Source: Actinomycetes bacterium
GTDB lineage: Bacteria; Actinomycetota; Coriobacteriia; Coriobacteriales; Eggerthellaceae
DNA length: 25,439 bases
Direction of reading: 5' to 3'
Assembly (NCBI GenBank): GCA_023403475.1
Contig: JAEYEL010000120.1
Span: forward strand, 1 to 25,439
The translations under genes and the position numbers were made by a program. Below the pieces are notes generated by a model. The model was not told the DNA's origin and ran no database searches. It was given only the letters and a program-made list of their open reading frames with translations. Below are positions 15,605-23,099 of the stretch, in pieces. The stretch's first letter is position 1, and every line of letters starts with the position of its first letter.

Positions 15605-16282
15605 ATGAGGAAGCTTACGGTGCCGGGAACATGCGTTGACGTGGAATTTCTGGTTATGGGCATAATCCAGAACAACGTGTATGTGATAAGCGACGGAAAG
15701 GGCACGTTCGTGGTCGATCCTACGGCGGATGCGCCTGCTATCGTGGAAGCGCTGGACGGACGGGCGCTCGATGCCATCGTGCTCACGCATCATCATGCCG
15801 ACCATATGGGAGCTGCGGCCGCGTTGCGCGAAATGACGGGCGCTACGGTCATCGCGTCGGCGGTGGAGGCGCCGCTTATCCGCAACCCCAAGAAGGTGGG
15901 CGACTCTCTTTTCCCCGCGCCCGAATCTTGCGAGGTGGATTACGAGGTGAGTGACGGCGATATCGTGAAGATCGGCGACATGGCATGGAAGGTGCTGCTC
16001 ACACCCGGGCACAGCTTGGGAAGCATGTGCTGGTATCTGGTGCCGCAGTTCGGCAACCATGCGCAAGGCGCGCCGGTGCTCGTTTCGGGGGACACGCTGT
16101 TCGCGGGCGCTACCGGGCGCACCGATTTCGAAGGCGGCAGTACGCGAGACATGGCCGCATCCATCAAGCGGCTGGCGTTTCTTCCCGACGAGACCGTCGT
16201 TCTTCCCGGCCACAACGAGCAAACCACCATCGGCGCCGAACGTCGCCGCGTGTTCGCCCGCTGGGGCGCCGAAGAAGAGTAA
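15605..16282 (+). CDS. Metallo-beta-lactamase-fold hydrolase (glyoxalase II-like)
   Basis: A 225-residue single-domain protein with the zinc motif HxHxDH in THHHADHMG (H62, H64, D66, H67), a later TPGHSLGS histidine, SGDTLF and PGHNEQT, which together supply a two-metal site. This pattern is that of the GloB-like/MBL hydrolases (hydroxyacylglutathione hydrolase relatives); the substrate is not predictable and may be another thioester or lactone. ATG 15605 is preceded by GAGGAGG; the open frame back to 15467 overlaps rel and is not protein-like. It lies 91 bp after rel on the same strand, with no terminator seen between them. It is the last intact core gene before the accessory region. Confidence 0.88.
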   Translation: MRKLTVPGTCVDVEFLVMGIIQNNVYVISDGKGTFVVDPTADAPAIVEALDGRALDAIVLTHHHADHMGAAAALREMTGATVIASAVEAPLIRNPKKVGDSLFPAPESCEVDYEVSDGDIVKIGDMAWKVLLTPGHSLGSMCWYLVPQFGNHAQGAPVLVSGDTLFAGATGRTDFEGGSTRDMAASIKRLAFLPDETVVLPGHNEQTTIGAERRRVFARWGAEEE

Positions 16283-16323
16283 CGTCCCGGTTCGATTTGC
16301 CCGTGCCAGAGTGCCCGCGCCCA

Positions 16324-16655
16324 TGTCAGAGGGTCAGAGGGGTCAGTGGGGAGGGATCGCCGAGGACAACCGCGGTTCGTGAACGCCGTGTTCTGGATAA
16401 TGCGCACGGGCGCGCCTTGGCGCGACCTGCCGCCCGACTACGGCGACTGGAAGAACACGCACAGGCGCTTCTGCCGCTGGCGGGACAAGGGCGTGTGAGA
16501 AAGGCTCCTCGAGGCGGTCGTCGACGACCCCGACTTCGAGTGGCTGATGGTGGACTCCGCCTGCGCGAAGGCTGATGGTGGTCGGCCATTCGCGACGCCC
16601 CCGAACCCCGGCGGGCTTCGGCTGTTCTGGTTGCTCCGGTAGCCGATCCAAGTGG
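16324..16655 (+). pseudogene. IS5-family transposase remnant
   Basis: The segment VFWIMRTGAPWRDLPPDYG, followed by DWKNTHRRFCRWRDKGV, is the classic N-terminal region of IS5-family (IS427-like) transposases. The gene is broken several times. About 13 residues are missing before AEDNR. One base is lost at AACCGC/GGTTCG (about 16370-16377), which shifts the frame so that the next stop is TGA. An in-frame TGA at 16496-16498 replaces the expected Trp after DKGV. After MVDSACAK the similarity degenerates. The catalytic C-terminal two thirds are absent. No flanking inverted repeats were found. It marks the junction between core and accessory DNA. Confidence 0.85.
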
Positions 16656-16684
16656 ACTAGGGGCAAAGAAGCACGGAGTTCGCG

Positions 16685-18169
16685 CTAGTTCACATGGTTC
16701 CGCTTGAACTGCTCCACGGCGAAAATCGCCTCGTCTTTTGAGTGAACGTTCAGCTTTGCATAAACATGCTTTATGTGGGAACGGACGGTGCTCTCCGCCA
16801 AGAACAGCTCCTTGCAGATGGCGGGTCGGCTATATCCTCTTGCAACAAGGCAAAGCACTTCCCGCTCTCTGTTCGTCAGGCCATACGCATCGGCTATTCT
16901 CCTGTACAGCTCTTCGTTGCCGTTCCTCTCCAGCAAAAGCATGTCCTCTAGCATCTCGTTGCGCTCTTTGTTGTTCGTCACGAACGACAAAACGCAGCAG
17001 GATAGCAGAACGCATCCGAACATCAGCAGAACCGGAAACGTCTCTTCTATGAACAGAGGAGCGTCTACATCGCCTCCCCAAAAGAGCCTCAGGCCCAAAA
17101 CGCTTGCCACGTACCCAACTAACGAGGTCGCCATAAAAACGAGCTTCTCGAATATCGCCAGTTTCGCCTCGTTGCCCCCCACGCGCTCCTTCACATCTGA
17201 CATCTCGGTCGAACCCAGCATGATCCACGAAAGCCAGCATACGACGAGCGCGACAGGACCGAACGACGAATCGTGCCGCAAGAGAGGCCCGCAAGAAAAG
17301 AAGCATGCGAACACCAATGGCATGACGACAAGGAAGCCGTTGGTGTTCTTCCGGCCGCGCTCAGAGAATGAGAACGTGGCCGCAGCCCCCAAAACCACAA
17401 GCAAGACCGAAGCTGAGGCCCATGAAGAACCTGCGATAGTCAGCGGAACAAGAGTCGTGACAAACACGAGGCATCCGTTGCACAGGCCGAACGCTACTCT
17501 ATTGAGGGCGAACCCCGCCAAGAACCTCCAGCGACCAGAATCGACGGAGCTCCTTATCAGCGAAAGCCTGTATGCACCGAGAAGAAACGGGGCAACGCCC
17601 AGAAGCCGCAACGCCAAAGCCGTCCCAAACGTGCGAAGCCCTTCGGGGAAGAATTGTCCACAGGCGTAAAAAGCCATAGTAAGGACCCCTGTGAGCAGGA
17701 CGGTCTTGTTAGCCTCGCTTTTGTTCAAATCTATGAAGTTCAGCCCCCAGAACACGATGAAGCACCCGCTATGCACTCCGAGAACGATGGTAGAGAAAGC
17801 CTTAGCGCCTTGCCCTGCAAAAACCTGCGCGACGAGGCCGCACAAGGCGCTGACGATCCCGACGCCAAGCAGCCCCATTTGAAACCTGCGCTCAAGCATC
17901 TTTGCGCTCAGAGCAAACGCCACGCCAATAGCCGCACATGCGGCCGCATGGGACAAGCCCTGCTCAAGAAACGATGCGGGGCCTGCCGCGGCGTGGCCAC
18001 CGTTCCACGCAATACACAAAAGCGCCGTTGTGCTCCAATAGGTTGCGGCTCCGACCGCAATGCACAGCTCCTGGACTCCGAGCGTCTCTGCGATGCCCTT
18101 TGCCAGGGAAGGCTTTTTCCTAGCGCCAATCGCCACCAGACCACCCCCGTCTTTCGAAGTACGCGCCAT
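16685..18169 (-). CDS. LuxR-family regulator with multi-pass membrane domain
   Basis: A 494-residue protein: residues ~30-410 form about ten to twelve hydrophobic segments, and a short linker (NNKERNEMLEDMLLLERNGNEEL) leads to a C-terminal LuxR/GerE helix-turn-helix (~430-490, LTNREREVLCLVARGYSRPAI...STVRSHIKHVYAKLNVHSKDE). Proteins of this layout are abundant in Eggerthellaceae and often sit beside one exported reductase, suggesting that the membrane part senses the substrate (inference). It is divergent from the FAD reductase at 18385. The ATG at 18169 lies in the first of two 11-bp tandem repeats, each carrying an ATG; the upstream ATG is out of frame. The ribosome binding site is weak (AGGTG, inside a palindrome). 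Confidence 0.9.
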   Translation of the reverse strand: MARTSKDGGGLVAIGARKKPSLAKGIAETLGVQELCIAVGAATYWSTTALLCIAWNGGHAAAGPASFLEQGLSHAAACAAIGVAFALSAKMLERRFQMGLLGVGIVSALCGLVAQVFAGQGAKAFSTIVLGVHSGCFIVFWGLNFIDLNKSEANKTVLLTGVLTMAFYACGQFFPEGLRTFGTALALRLLGVAPFLLGAYRLSLIRSSVDSGRWRFLAGFALNRVAFGLCNGCLVFVTTLVPLTIAGSSWASASVLLVVLGAAATFSFSERGRKNTNGFLVVMPLVFACFFSCGPLLRHDSSFGPVALVVCWLSWIMLGSTEMSDVKERVGGNEAKLAIFEKLVFMATSLVGYVASVLGLRLFWGGDVDAPLFIEETFPVLLMFGCVLLSCCVLSFVTNNKERNEMLEDMLLLERNGNEELYRRIADAYGLTNREREVLCLVARGYSRPAICKELFLAESTVRSHIKHVYAKLNVHSKDEAIFAVEQFKRNHVN

Positions 18170-18186
18170 TGTAACGCCATTGTAAC
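18165..18186. repeat. 11-bp tandem duplication at the luxR start codon
   Basis: GCCATTGTAAC is repeated exactly at 18165-18175 and 18176-18186. On the minus strand each copy carries an ATG. The one nearer the gene (18169) opens the LuxR frame; the other reads a different frame. Confidence 0.85.
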
Positions 18187-18192
18187 ATCAGA

Positions 18193-18217
18193 CACCTGCC
18201 TAAGGCCTAGGCAGGTG
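18193..18217. promoter_or_regulatory. Perfect palindrome, candidate operator
   Basis: CACCTGCCTA (18193-18202), spacer AGGCC, TAGGCAGGTG (18208-18217): a perfect 10-bp dyad 24 bp upstream of the LuxR start and about 170 bp upstream of the divergent reductase. It is a plausible autoregulatory or activator site for the LuxR protein. No U-tract follows, so a terminator is unlikely. Confidence 0.55.
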
Positions 18218-18230
18218 CCAGCACAGCTCC

Positions 18231-18245
18231 CCCCCCTGCGGGGGG
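18231..18245. other. C6/G6 hairpin in the divergent intergenic region
   Basis: CCCCCC-TGC-GGGGGG can form a short, very stable stem 14 bp from the palindrome. It is followed by ATTTCTC, too poor in T for a confident terminator. Confidence 0.35.
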
Positions 18246-18294
18246 ATTTCTCGAAAAACGCGCCAGCGTCGATCATCTCCCCCCTTTCAGACGA

Positions 18295-18324
18295 TTGCCC
18301 AGCCTGCCGCCTCAGTCGAATAAT
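18295..18324 (+). promoter_or_regulatory. Candidate promoter of the FAD reductase
   Basis: TTGCCC (18295-18300) and AATAAT (18319-18324, 5 of 6 to the -10 consensus) are 18 bp apart. The expected leader is about 55 nt, ending in AAAAGGAGG before ATG 18385. Confidence 0.45.
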
Positions 18325-18384
18325 CAAGGTGCTACGAGCTATTTGGCTCGGCGAGCCTGCAGAAGGAAGACAAAAGGAGGATGT

Positions 18385-19926
18385 ATGAAAGGCTTTGACA
18401 GACGTGACTTTTTGAAAGGCGCCGCACTGGGTGGAATGGCCTTGGCGGGCATGGGCGGCATGGCGGCCTGCAGCTCTCCCAACACGACAAGCGACACCGG
18501 CCCCTCAAGCTCCGAGCAAGACTGGGGCGCTGAATACGACGTGGTGGTCGTGGGCTTCGGCGGAGCGGGCGCGATGGCCGCAAAGGTGGCCGCCGACGAG
18601 GGCGCGAAGGTCCTCGTTCTCGAAAAGGCCGACGAAGCGAACGGCGGGGGAAACACACGCTTCTGCTCCCAGATGATAGTGCACGGCCACGGAGACAAAG
18701 AGGCAACCTATTCATACTACAAGGGGCTCATGGGGAGCCGCCCTATCCCTGATGACGTGCTTCGAGCATACACCGATGGCATTGCGGACGTTTGGGATAT
18801 TGCGGCCGAAGAGTACGGACTCGATAAAGGCGAGTTCGTCGAATATCCCTACCCAGCCGAATACCCCGAATTCGAGGGTGCGGAAAAGGTGAACATGTCA
18901 ACGCTGCACGAAGGCTCTGCGGACGCCTACCTCTGGAACATCCAGAAGCAAGCCGTTATTGACTGCGCCGACATGATAGACGTCTGGTACGAGTCTCCTG
19001 CCGTCGAGCTGGTGCTCGACCATGAAACGGGAACGGTGACGGGCGTGCTGGTGGACCATGCTGGAACGCAGGAGAAGGTGAGGGCCGCGAACGGCGTCGT
19101 GCTGTCATGCGGGGGGTTTGAGGGAAACCAAGAGATGGTTCGCGACTACCTCGGCTTCAGCAACTATGCGGCATGCGGCAGCGTGTTCAACACGGGCGAC
19201 GGCATCAAGTTGGCGACAAAGGCAGGGGGAGACCTGTGGCACATGCACGCATATGAGAGCATGGGCATGTTGGGCGGCCTGTCCTATCAAGCAACGCTAG
19301 GGGAGAGGGCGGAATTCTTTTTCGTTCCGGTGCTTTACTCCGGAAGCCTGGTGCTGGTGGGAACTGACGGGCTGCGCTACATCCGCGAGGACGAAGGCCC
19401 GCGCCACGGCCACATCTATTGCAACGGTCGATGGGATGTCGTAAAGCATCCCGAACGCTGCTTCATCGTGTTCGACGAGCGGCAGCACAGCGACATCGTC
19501 GCATCGGAAACGGTTGCAGAGGCCCGACTGGAAAAGCTCGTCAGCGCGCCGAGCATCGCAGGGCTTGCAAAGCTGATAGGGGCGAAAGAGGAGTCTCTCG
19601 TCCAAACCGTCGACGACTTCTCCAAGTTTGCCTCCGAGGGTTACGACCCCGCATTCCAGCGTCCTGCAGAAACCATGCGGGCGTTCGGCGAGGGTCCCTA
19701 CTACGCCCTCGAGCTCACTCCCAACATCCTTAACACGCAAGGCGGTCCTCGCCGTGGGGCAGGCGCCGAGGTCATAGGGGTTTCGGGAGAACCTGTTCCT
19801 CACCTGTACGCAGCCGGAGAATGCGGCGGGCTGACATCCAACATGTACCAAGGCGGTGGAAACATGGCCGACAATATCATCTTCGGTCGAATCGCCGGAA
19901 AGAATGCGGCGGCAGTAAAGGAGTAG
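18385..19926 (+). CDS. Tat-exported FAD-dependent reductase (fumarate reductase flavoprotein-like)
   Basis: A 513-residue flavoprotein. The N-terminus MKGFDRRDFLKGAALGG is a Tat signal (R6-R7) followed by a hydrophobic stretch ending MAACSS, where a lipobox-like Cys could anchor it. The Rossmann dinucleotide motif is at ~53-80 (VVVVGFGGAGAMAA, then LVLEKADEANGGG). The C-terminal FAD part has HLYAAGECGG and YQGGGNMADNIIFGR. The family (fumarate reductase/succinate dehydrogenase flavoprotein, urocanate reductase, 3-ketosteroid dehydrogenase) reduces or oxidises C-C bonds. It lacks fused FMN-binding or haem domains, so electrons must come from a separate partner not in the window. ATG 18385 sits after AAAAGGAGG. 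The divergent LuxR protein is its likely regulator. The substrate is unknown. Confidence 0.9.
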   Translation: MKGFDRRDFLKGAALGGMALAGMGGMAACSSPNTTSDTGPSSSEQDWGAEYDVVVVGFGGAGAMAAKVAADEGAKVLVLEKADEANGGGNTRFCSQMIVHGHGDKEATYSYYKGLMGSRPIPDDVLRAYTDGIADVWDIAAEEYGLDKGEFVEYPYPAEYPEFEGAEKVNMSTLHEGSADAYLWNIQKQAVIDCADMIDVWYESPAVELVLDHETGTVTGVLVDHAGTQEKVRAANGVVLSCGGFEGNQEMVRDYLGFSNYAACGSVFNTGDGIKLATKAGGDLWHMHAYESMGMLGGLSYQATLGERAEFFFVPVLYSGSLVLVGTDGLRYIREDEGPRHGHIYCNGRWDVVKHPERCFIVFDERQHSDIVASETVAEARLEKLVSAPSIAGLAKLIGAKEESLVQTVDDFSKFASEGYDPAFQRPAETMRAFGEGPYYALELTPNILNTQGGPRRGAGAEVIGVSGEPVPHLYAAGECGGLTSNMYQGGGNMADNIIFGRIAGKNAAAVKE

Positions 19927-19991
19927 CGGATTCCGCACAGCCAAACCCGCCCTCTCATAGCGGATTCCGCACAGCCAAACCCGCCCTCTCA
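19924..19991. repeat. Two exact 34-bp tandem repeats starting at the reductase stop codon
   Basis: A 34-bp unit beginning TAGCGGATTCCGC and ending CGCCCTCTCA occupies 19924-19957 and 19958-19991, and the first 7 bases of a third copy (TAGCGGA) continue into the terminator. The TAG of the first copy is the stop codon of the reductase gene. Confidence 0.9.
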
Positions 19992-19992
19992 T

Positions 19993-20043
19993 AGCGGAGC
20001 GCCCTCCTTCACTCATCCAGGAAGGGGGTGCTCCGCTCGTTTA
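19993..20043 (+). terminator. Strong hairpin terminator after the FAD reductase
   Basis: AGCGGAGCGCCCTCCTTC (19993-20010) pairs with GAAGGGGGTGCTCCGCT (20021-20037) with one bulge and one G-U, followed by CGTTTA. The stem is strong but the U-tract is short. The following 200 bp (to 20250) hold no recognisable gene. Confidence 0.6.
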
Positions 20044-20250
20044 GAGCAGGAAAGCCTTGCGAAAACACAGCGGATCGCGCAACTTTAGTCGAGCTTTCTC
20101 CGGTGACGGTTCGGAGCTTGGGAATAGGATGGAGCATAGCCCTGTTGCGAACGTGAATGTATCCGTTGGGATCCCCTTCTCTCGAAGCGTCACCCGCCGG
20201 GCGCGGACATCGCTGACAGGACCGTTGCACCGCGCGGCTCCCCGGCGCTC

Positions 20251-20869
20251 ATGGCGAAGCGGGACGCCGTCGAAACCGTGCGCCTGCAATGTTGCAGTTC
20301 ACTGCGCGACAGGGCCTTCTTCACGTCGGGTGAGCTCAACGCGGCCCTTTCCGAGAAGGTCGCCGAGATCAACTCCGCCCAGTTCACCAGAAAGCCGGGA
20401 AGCAGGGGCAGCGTGTTCGAGTCGCAGGAGCGCGACGAGCTGGCCCCTCTGCCCAAGGCACCGTTCCAGGCGTGCAGCTGGGAGCTGGCCGCGGTGAGAA
20501 GCGACTACCATGTTGCGGCGAGGGGGGTGCTTCCACTTCGTGCCGTTCGAGTATACAGGCAAAGTCGTGGACATGCGAATAACCCAGACCTCTGTCGAGT
20601 TCTTCTATCAGGACGTGAGGATCGCATCCCATCCCCGCAGCTACGAGGAGGGCGGGTTCGTCGCATCAAGGCGCCGCATGCCCGAGCAGATGGCCGACAG
20701 GCCGGCCTGCGACCAGGTGCCCTTCGACGACAGGTTCGGCATGCCGGTGGACGCCGAGAACGACCGCAGGTTGGCCACCAAGCTGGCCAACCTGATCGAG
20801 GGGGCTAAGCTCAGGTTCCCCGACGCCGGGAGCGAGTCCGTCATCCGGGATCCGAAGCGCGGCCAGTAA
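20251..20869 (+). pseudogene. IS21-family remnant: IstA C-terminus joined to an IstB piece
   Basis: The first frame (from 20251) reads like the C-terminal part of IstA transposase: LRDRAFFTSGELNAALSEKV, NSAQFTRKPGSRGSVFE and SDYHVAARG. At a run of six G (20522-20527) the reading moves to the frame GCFHFVPFEYTGKVVDMRIT...RRRMPEQMAD, the usual IstA end; one extra G explains the shift. Then, without the normal IstA stop, the frame continues as IstB-like sequence (VPFDDRFGMPVDAENDRR...LRFPDAGSESV...DPKRG) and stops at 20867-20869, before the ATPase Walker A. An internal deletion therefore fused istA to istB. The 5' two thirds of istA and the 3' two thirds of istB are missing. Confidence 0.8.
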
Positions 20870-20904
20870 GCAGCCCGCTTAGAAAGGAGCTCGGGCAGCG
20901 ATGC

Positions 20905-21147
20905 GTGAACGTGACCTACGAGATCGTTCATATGGGCAATGTCGAGAAGCTCGTTAACATGGGACTGGGCGTTGCTGCCGTGCCGGGAAGCAGTGACTTC
21001 GTGCTGCCGCAAAGTGAATCCACGATGTGGCTGCGTGTTGAGCTGGACGGCTCTATGCAATACTGCTTCTGTTATAGAAAGTCGAACACAAAGAGGCCTG
21101 TCCTGGAATTTACGCGCTTTCTTTCTGATGAGCTGGCGCGAGATTGA
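20905..21147 (+). pseudogene. C-terminal remnant of a LysR-type regulator
   Basis: An 80-codon frame (YEIVHMGNVEKLVNMGLGVA, then AVPGSS and ...KRPVLEFTRFLSDEL) matches the end of LysR effector-binding domains, where a switch loop leads to GLGVAxxP and a final helix. The N-terminal winged helix and most of the effector domain are missing; the sequence begins directly after the IS21 remnant. AAAGGAG lies upstream, but the GTG start is probably fortuitous. Likely truncated by the IS insertion and deletion. Confidence 0.65.
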
Positions 21148-21654
21148 TGAATGTCGCCCGCTCTTTTGCTGCTCGCGCGGAGTCGGAAGGACTAGGGATC
21201 GGGATGGAGCAGCATCTGAGCAATGTATTTCTCGATCTTGCCGACGTTCTTGGATAATCGCAGGCGGCTTGCGGATGCCACGTGCGGCGGCGTGCGCAAC
21301 GGCGGTTCGCTTAGATATGACTCGCCCAACGATGTGCTAATGGTGACGGATGTTGACGGGTGGTGTCATGGGGAAGCGTATCAATGCAAACGTTTACACT
21401 CGCAGGAGATTCGGAAAGCGTCTGCGTGAAACGTGCGGCACGGAGAACCCTTTCCTGTATTCGGGAGGAAGTTTTGTGGCGGAGACGCTCGCCGGGGACG
21501 TGCTGTATCTGCCTATTTTTATGGCGGGGCTTTTGGAACCGTAAAGACGGCCTATGGGTTCTAGCGGTCGCCGTATGTTTCCGGGGCGCTTGCATGCGCA
21601 GCAAGCGCCCCGAAGGGCGCTTAAGCACACGACTTCCTCGAGGCGATATCTTGG
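21148..21654. other. Degenerate stretch without a supported gene
   Basis: Short frames occur (for example 21223-21429, with DSPNDVLMVTDVDGWCHGEA, and 21350-21544), but none has a good ribosome binding site and a recognisable domain. They may be pieces of one decayed coding region. I assign no function. The stretch ends in the hairpin set at 21583-21622. Confidence 0.4.
21583..21622. repeat. Three-arm inverted repeat with two mutually exclusive hairpins
   Basis: Arm A GGGGCGCTTGC (21583-21593) pairs perfectly with arm B GCAAGCGCCCC (21601-21611). Part of arm B, AAGCGCCC (21603-21610), can instead pair with arm C GGGCGCTT (21615-21622) around a CGAA loop. No U-tract follows. Confidence 0.6.
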
Positions 21655-22053
21655 ATGGACATGCGAGATGGTTCTTTGAGCCAAATCGAATATCGCATCC
21701 GCATGGTGTCTTTCAGCTTGAATTCAGCACATGATCAGCGCCTTTCGGTTTCAAGCATCATCGGTGCGCCAATGGTCATCATCGGCGGTGCAGCAACCAG
21801 ATTCACAACCGACCTTATCAACCTCCAGTTGATCGTCAGCAGGACCAAGGTCTTCCTCGCCGCCACGAGGAAGACCTGCGAAAGGCTGTTTTCCTATAGA
21901 AAGACGCAGCCGTGGCCGCCGACAATCGTCAAGCAAGACGGGTGGGACGAATTGTGTGAGGGGCCTGCCGAGAACCTGCCCGCAATCGAAGGAGCCGATG
22001 ACGCGGTTCGGTGGGCGAACGAATTGATCGCTGGAACCGGGAGCGCTCGTTAG
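21655..22053 (+). pseudogene. Possible tail of an AbiEii-like nucleotidyltransferase toxin
   Basis: The second half of this frame (VFLAATRKTCERLFSYRKT, QPWPPTIVKQDGWDELCEG, and the final AVRWANELIA) is protein-like and resembles my recollection of the C-termini of AbiEii/AbiGii-type nucleotidyltransferase toxins. The first half has no recognisable catalytic GSxxxD motif, and ATG 21655 has no good ribosome binding site. It is most likely a 5'-truncated remnant. The assignment rests on general resemblance and is uncertain. Confidence 0.3.
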
Positions 22054-22368
22054 CATTCGTGGCAACCGGAAGGAGTCTCTCAATAGAGTTTCCAATTGCT
22101 TGGGCTGGTTTTCCTGGTTGTTTTTCGCGAACATGATAGAAGCCAGGTTGGTCGAAGGTAGAATGTATTGCGGACTATGTTTCGGCGGGGCGTATGGAGA
22201 CCTGAAAGCCGGAATGCGTTTCGTGTTGGGAAGGGAGGCGTCTGAGAAAGCAGCCTTGCTGTTTGATTCGTTTGGCTTCCAAGTGGGGTTCAGGTGATGT
22301 TCCGAAGCGTATTGGGCTATAGGGGAGTTCCGTTTGGCAAAATGCTTGTGCAGGAAGGCGGATGATCC
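22054..22368. other. No supported gene
   Basis: A 65-codon frame (22100-22297) and a 22-codon frame (from 22297) are present but have neither a recognisable domain nor a good start context. The second ends (GGATGA) just before the DUF3990 start. Base composition is lower in GC than in the core genes, as in the cassette that follows. Confidence 0.35.
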
Positions 22369-22848
22369 ATGTTGTTGTATCACGGAAGCAACATTGCGGT
22401 GGAAAAGCCGAGGCTCTTCAAGACTGACCGTCGCGTGGACTTTGGTTCGGGATTCTATTTGACCAGTAGTTTTGATCAAGCAAAACGATAGGCCCAGGTG
22501 GTATCGAAGCGTCGTAGGGAGGGGGTTCCTCTCGTATCGGTTTTCTCCTTGGATGAGTCGCAGCTCGGCAGTCTTAACGTTCTAGAATTCGACGGTGCGT
22601 CTGCGGAGTGGCTTCGATTCGTCGGGATGAATCGTCGCAATGAAGGCGGGGAGGAAGATTATGATTTGGTCATCGGCCCTGTGGCAAACGACAATACCAT
22701 GCCGACCCTCCGACTTTTCTTTGCGGGAATTTACTCCGAGGAAGAGGCTATCGGGAGGTTGTTGCCGCAAAAATTGCGAGACCAATATGCTTTCAAGACG
22801 CAGAAAGCCTTGAGTGCACTCAAATATTGCGAGGTGAGAGAAGCATGA
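22369..22848 (+). pseudogene. DUF3990 (ADP-ribosyltransferase-like) toxin gene with amber stop
   Basis: Read through one stop, the frame gives a 159-residue DUF3990 protein: MLLYHGSNIAVEKPRLFKTD, VDFGSGFYLTSS, EEDYDLVIGPVAND, LLPQKLRDQYAFKTQKALS. As I recall, DUF3990 belongs to the ADP-ribosyltransferase clan; His5 (YHGS) and Tyr30 (GFYLT) fit the H-Y part of the active site. Codon 41 is TAG (22489-22491) after AKR; a Trp (TGG) is expected here, so a single G-to-A change would explain it. The rest of the frame is intact. Ribosome binding site AGGAAGG lies 10 nt before the ATG. The stop overlaps the next ATG (ATGA, 22845-22848). Lower GC than the core genes suggests transfer. Confidence 0.75.
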
Positions 22849-23099
22849 AAGATATCAGGTCGGATGTCAACTACTTCTACGATAAGGAAGTGGTTGGGAT
22901 GATTGCCGAGAAATACAACATGTCTCCCATGGACGCTCTTGCCGCTTATCTGGATTCCGAAACGTATGCTATGTTTAACGATCCCGAGCTGGAGATGCTT
23001 GACATTCCGCCGGCGGGCATTTTCGACATGTGGGAAAACGAGCGTGTTACGGGGGACCCTAGGAACTCGCTCTACATTGGAAGGGACGACCATGTCTAA
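22845..23099 (+). CDS. Small conserved protein of the DUF3990/DUF3791 cassette
   Basis: An 84-residue soluble protein, translationally coupled to the toxin frame by an ATGA overlap and overlapping the next gene by 8 nt. Visible parts: a helical N-terminus (VVGMIAEKYNMSPMDALAAY) and a C-terminus typical of this cassette type (PPAGIFDMWENERVTGDPRN). I know such small genes as neighbours of DUF3990/DUF3791 but not their biochemical role. It may be an antitoxin or accessory partner. No signal peptide or membrane segment. Confidence 0.7.
   Translation: MKDIRSDVNYFYDKEVVGMIAEKYNMSPMDALAAYLDSETYAMFNDPELEMLDIPPAGIFDMWENERVTGDPRNSLYIGRDDHV

Noticed and set aside
1622..16653. Shared 13-mer TAGCCGATCCAAG near 1623 and near 16641
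   Set aside because: In 25 kb a few shared 13-mers are expected by chance, and the flanks do not match, so a common mobile-element end is not supported.
21223..21544. Frames of 64-68 codons considered as small genes
   Set aside because: No good start context or recognisable family; they overlap each other in different frames and are best seen as decayed sequence.
22489..22491. TAG in the DUF3990 frame considered as recoding (for example pyrrolysine)
   Set aside because: A single Trp-to-stop change is simpler, no recoding element or pyl genes are visible, and the surrounding region is full of decayed genes.
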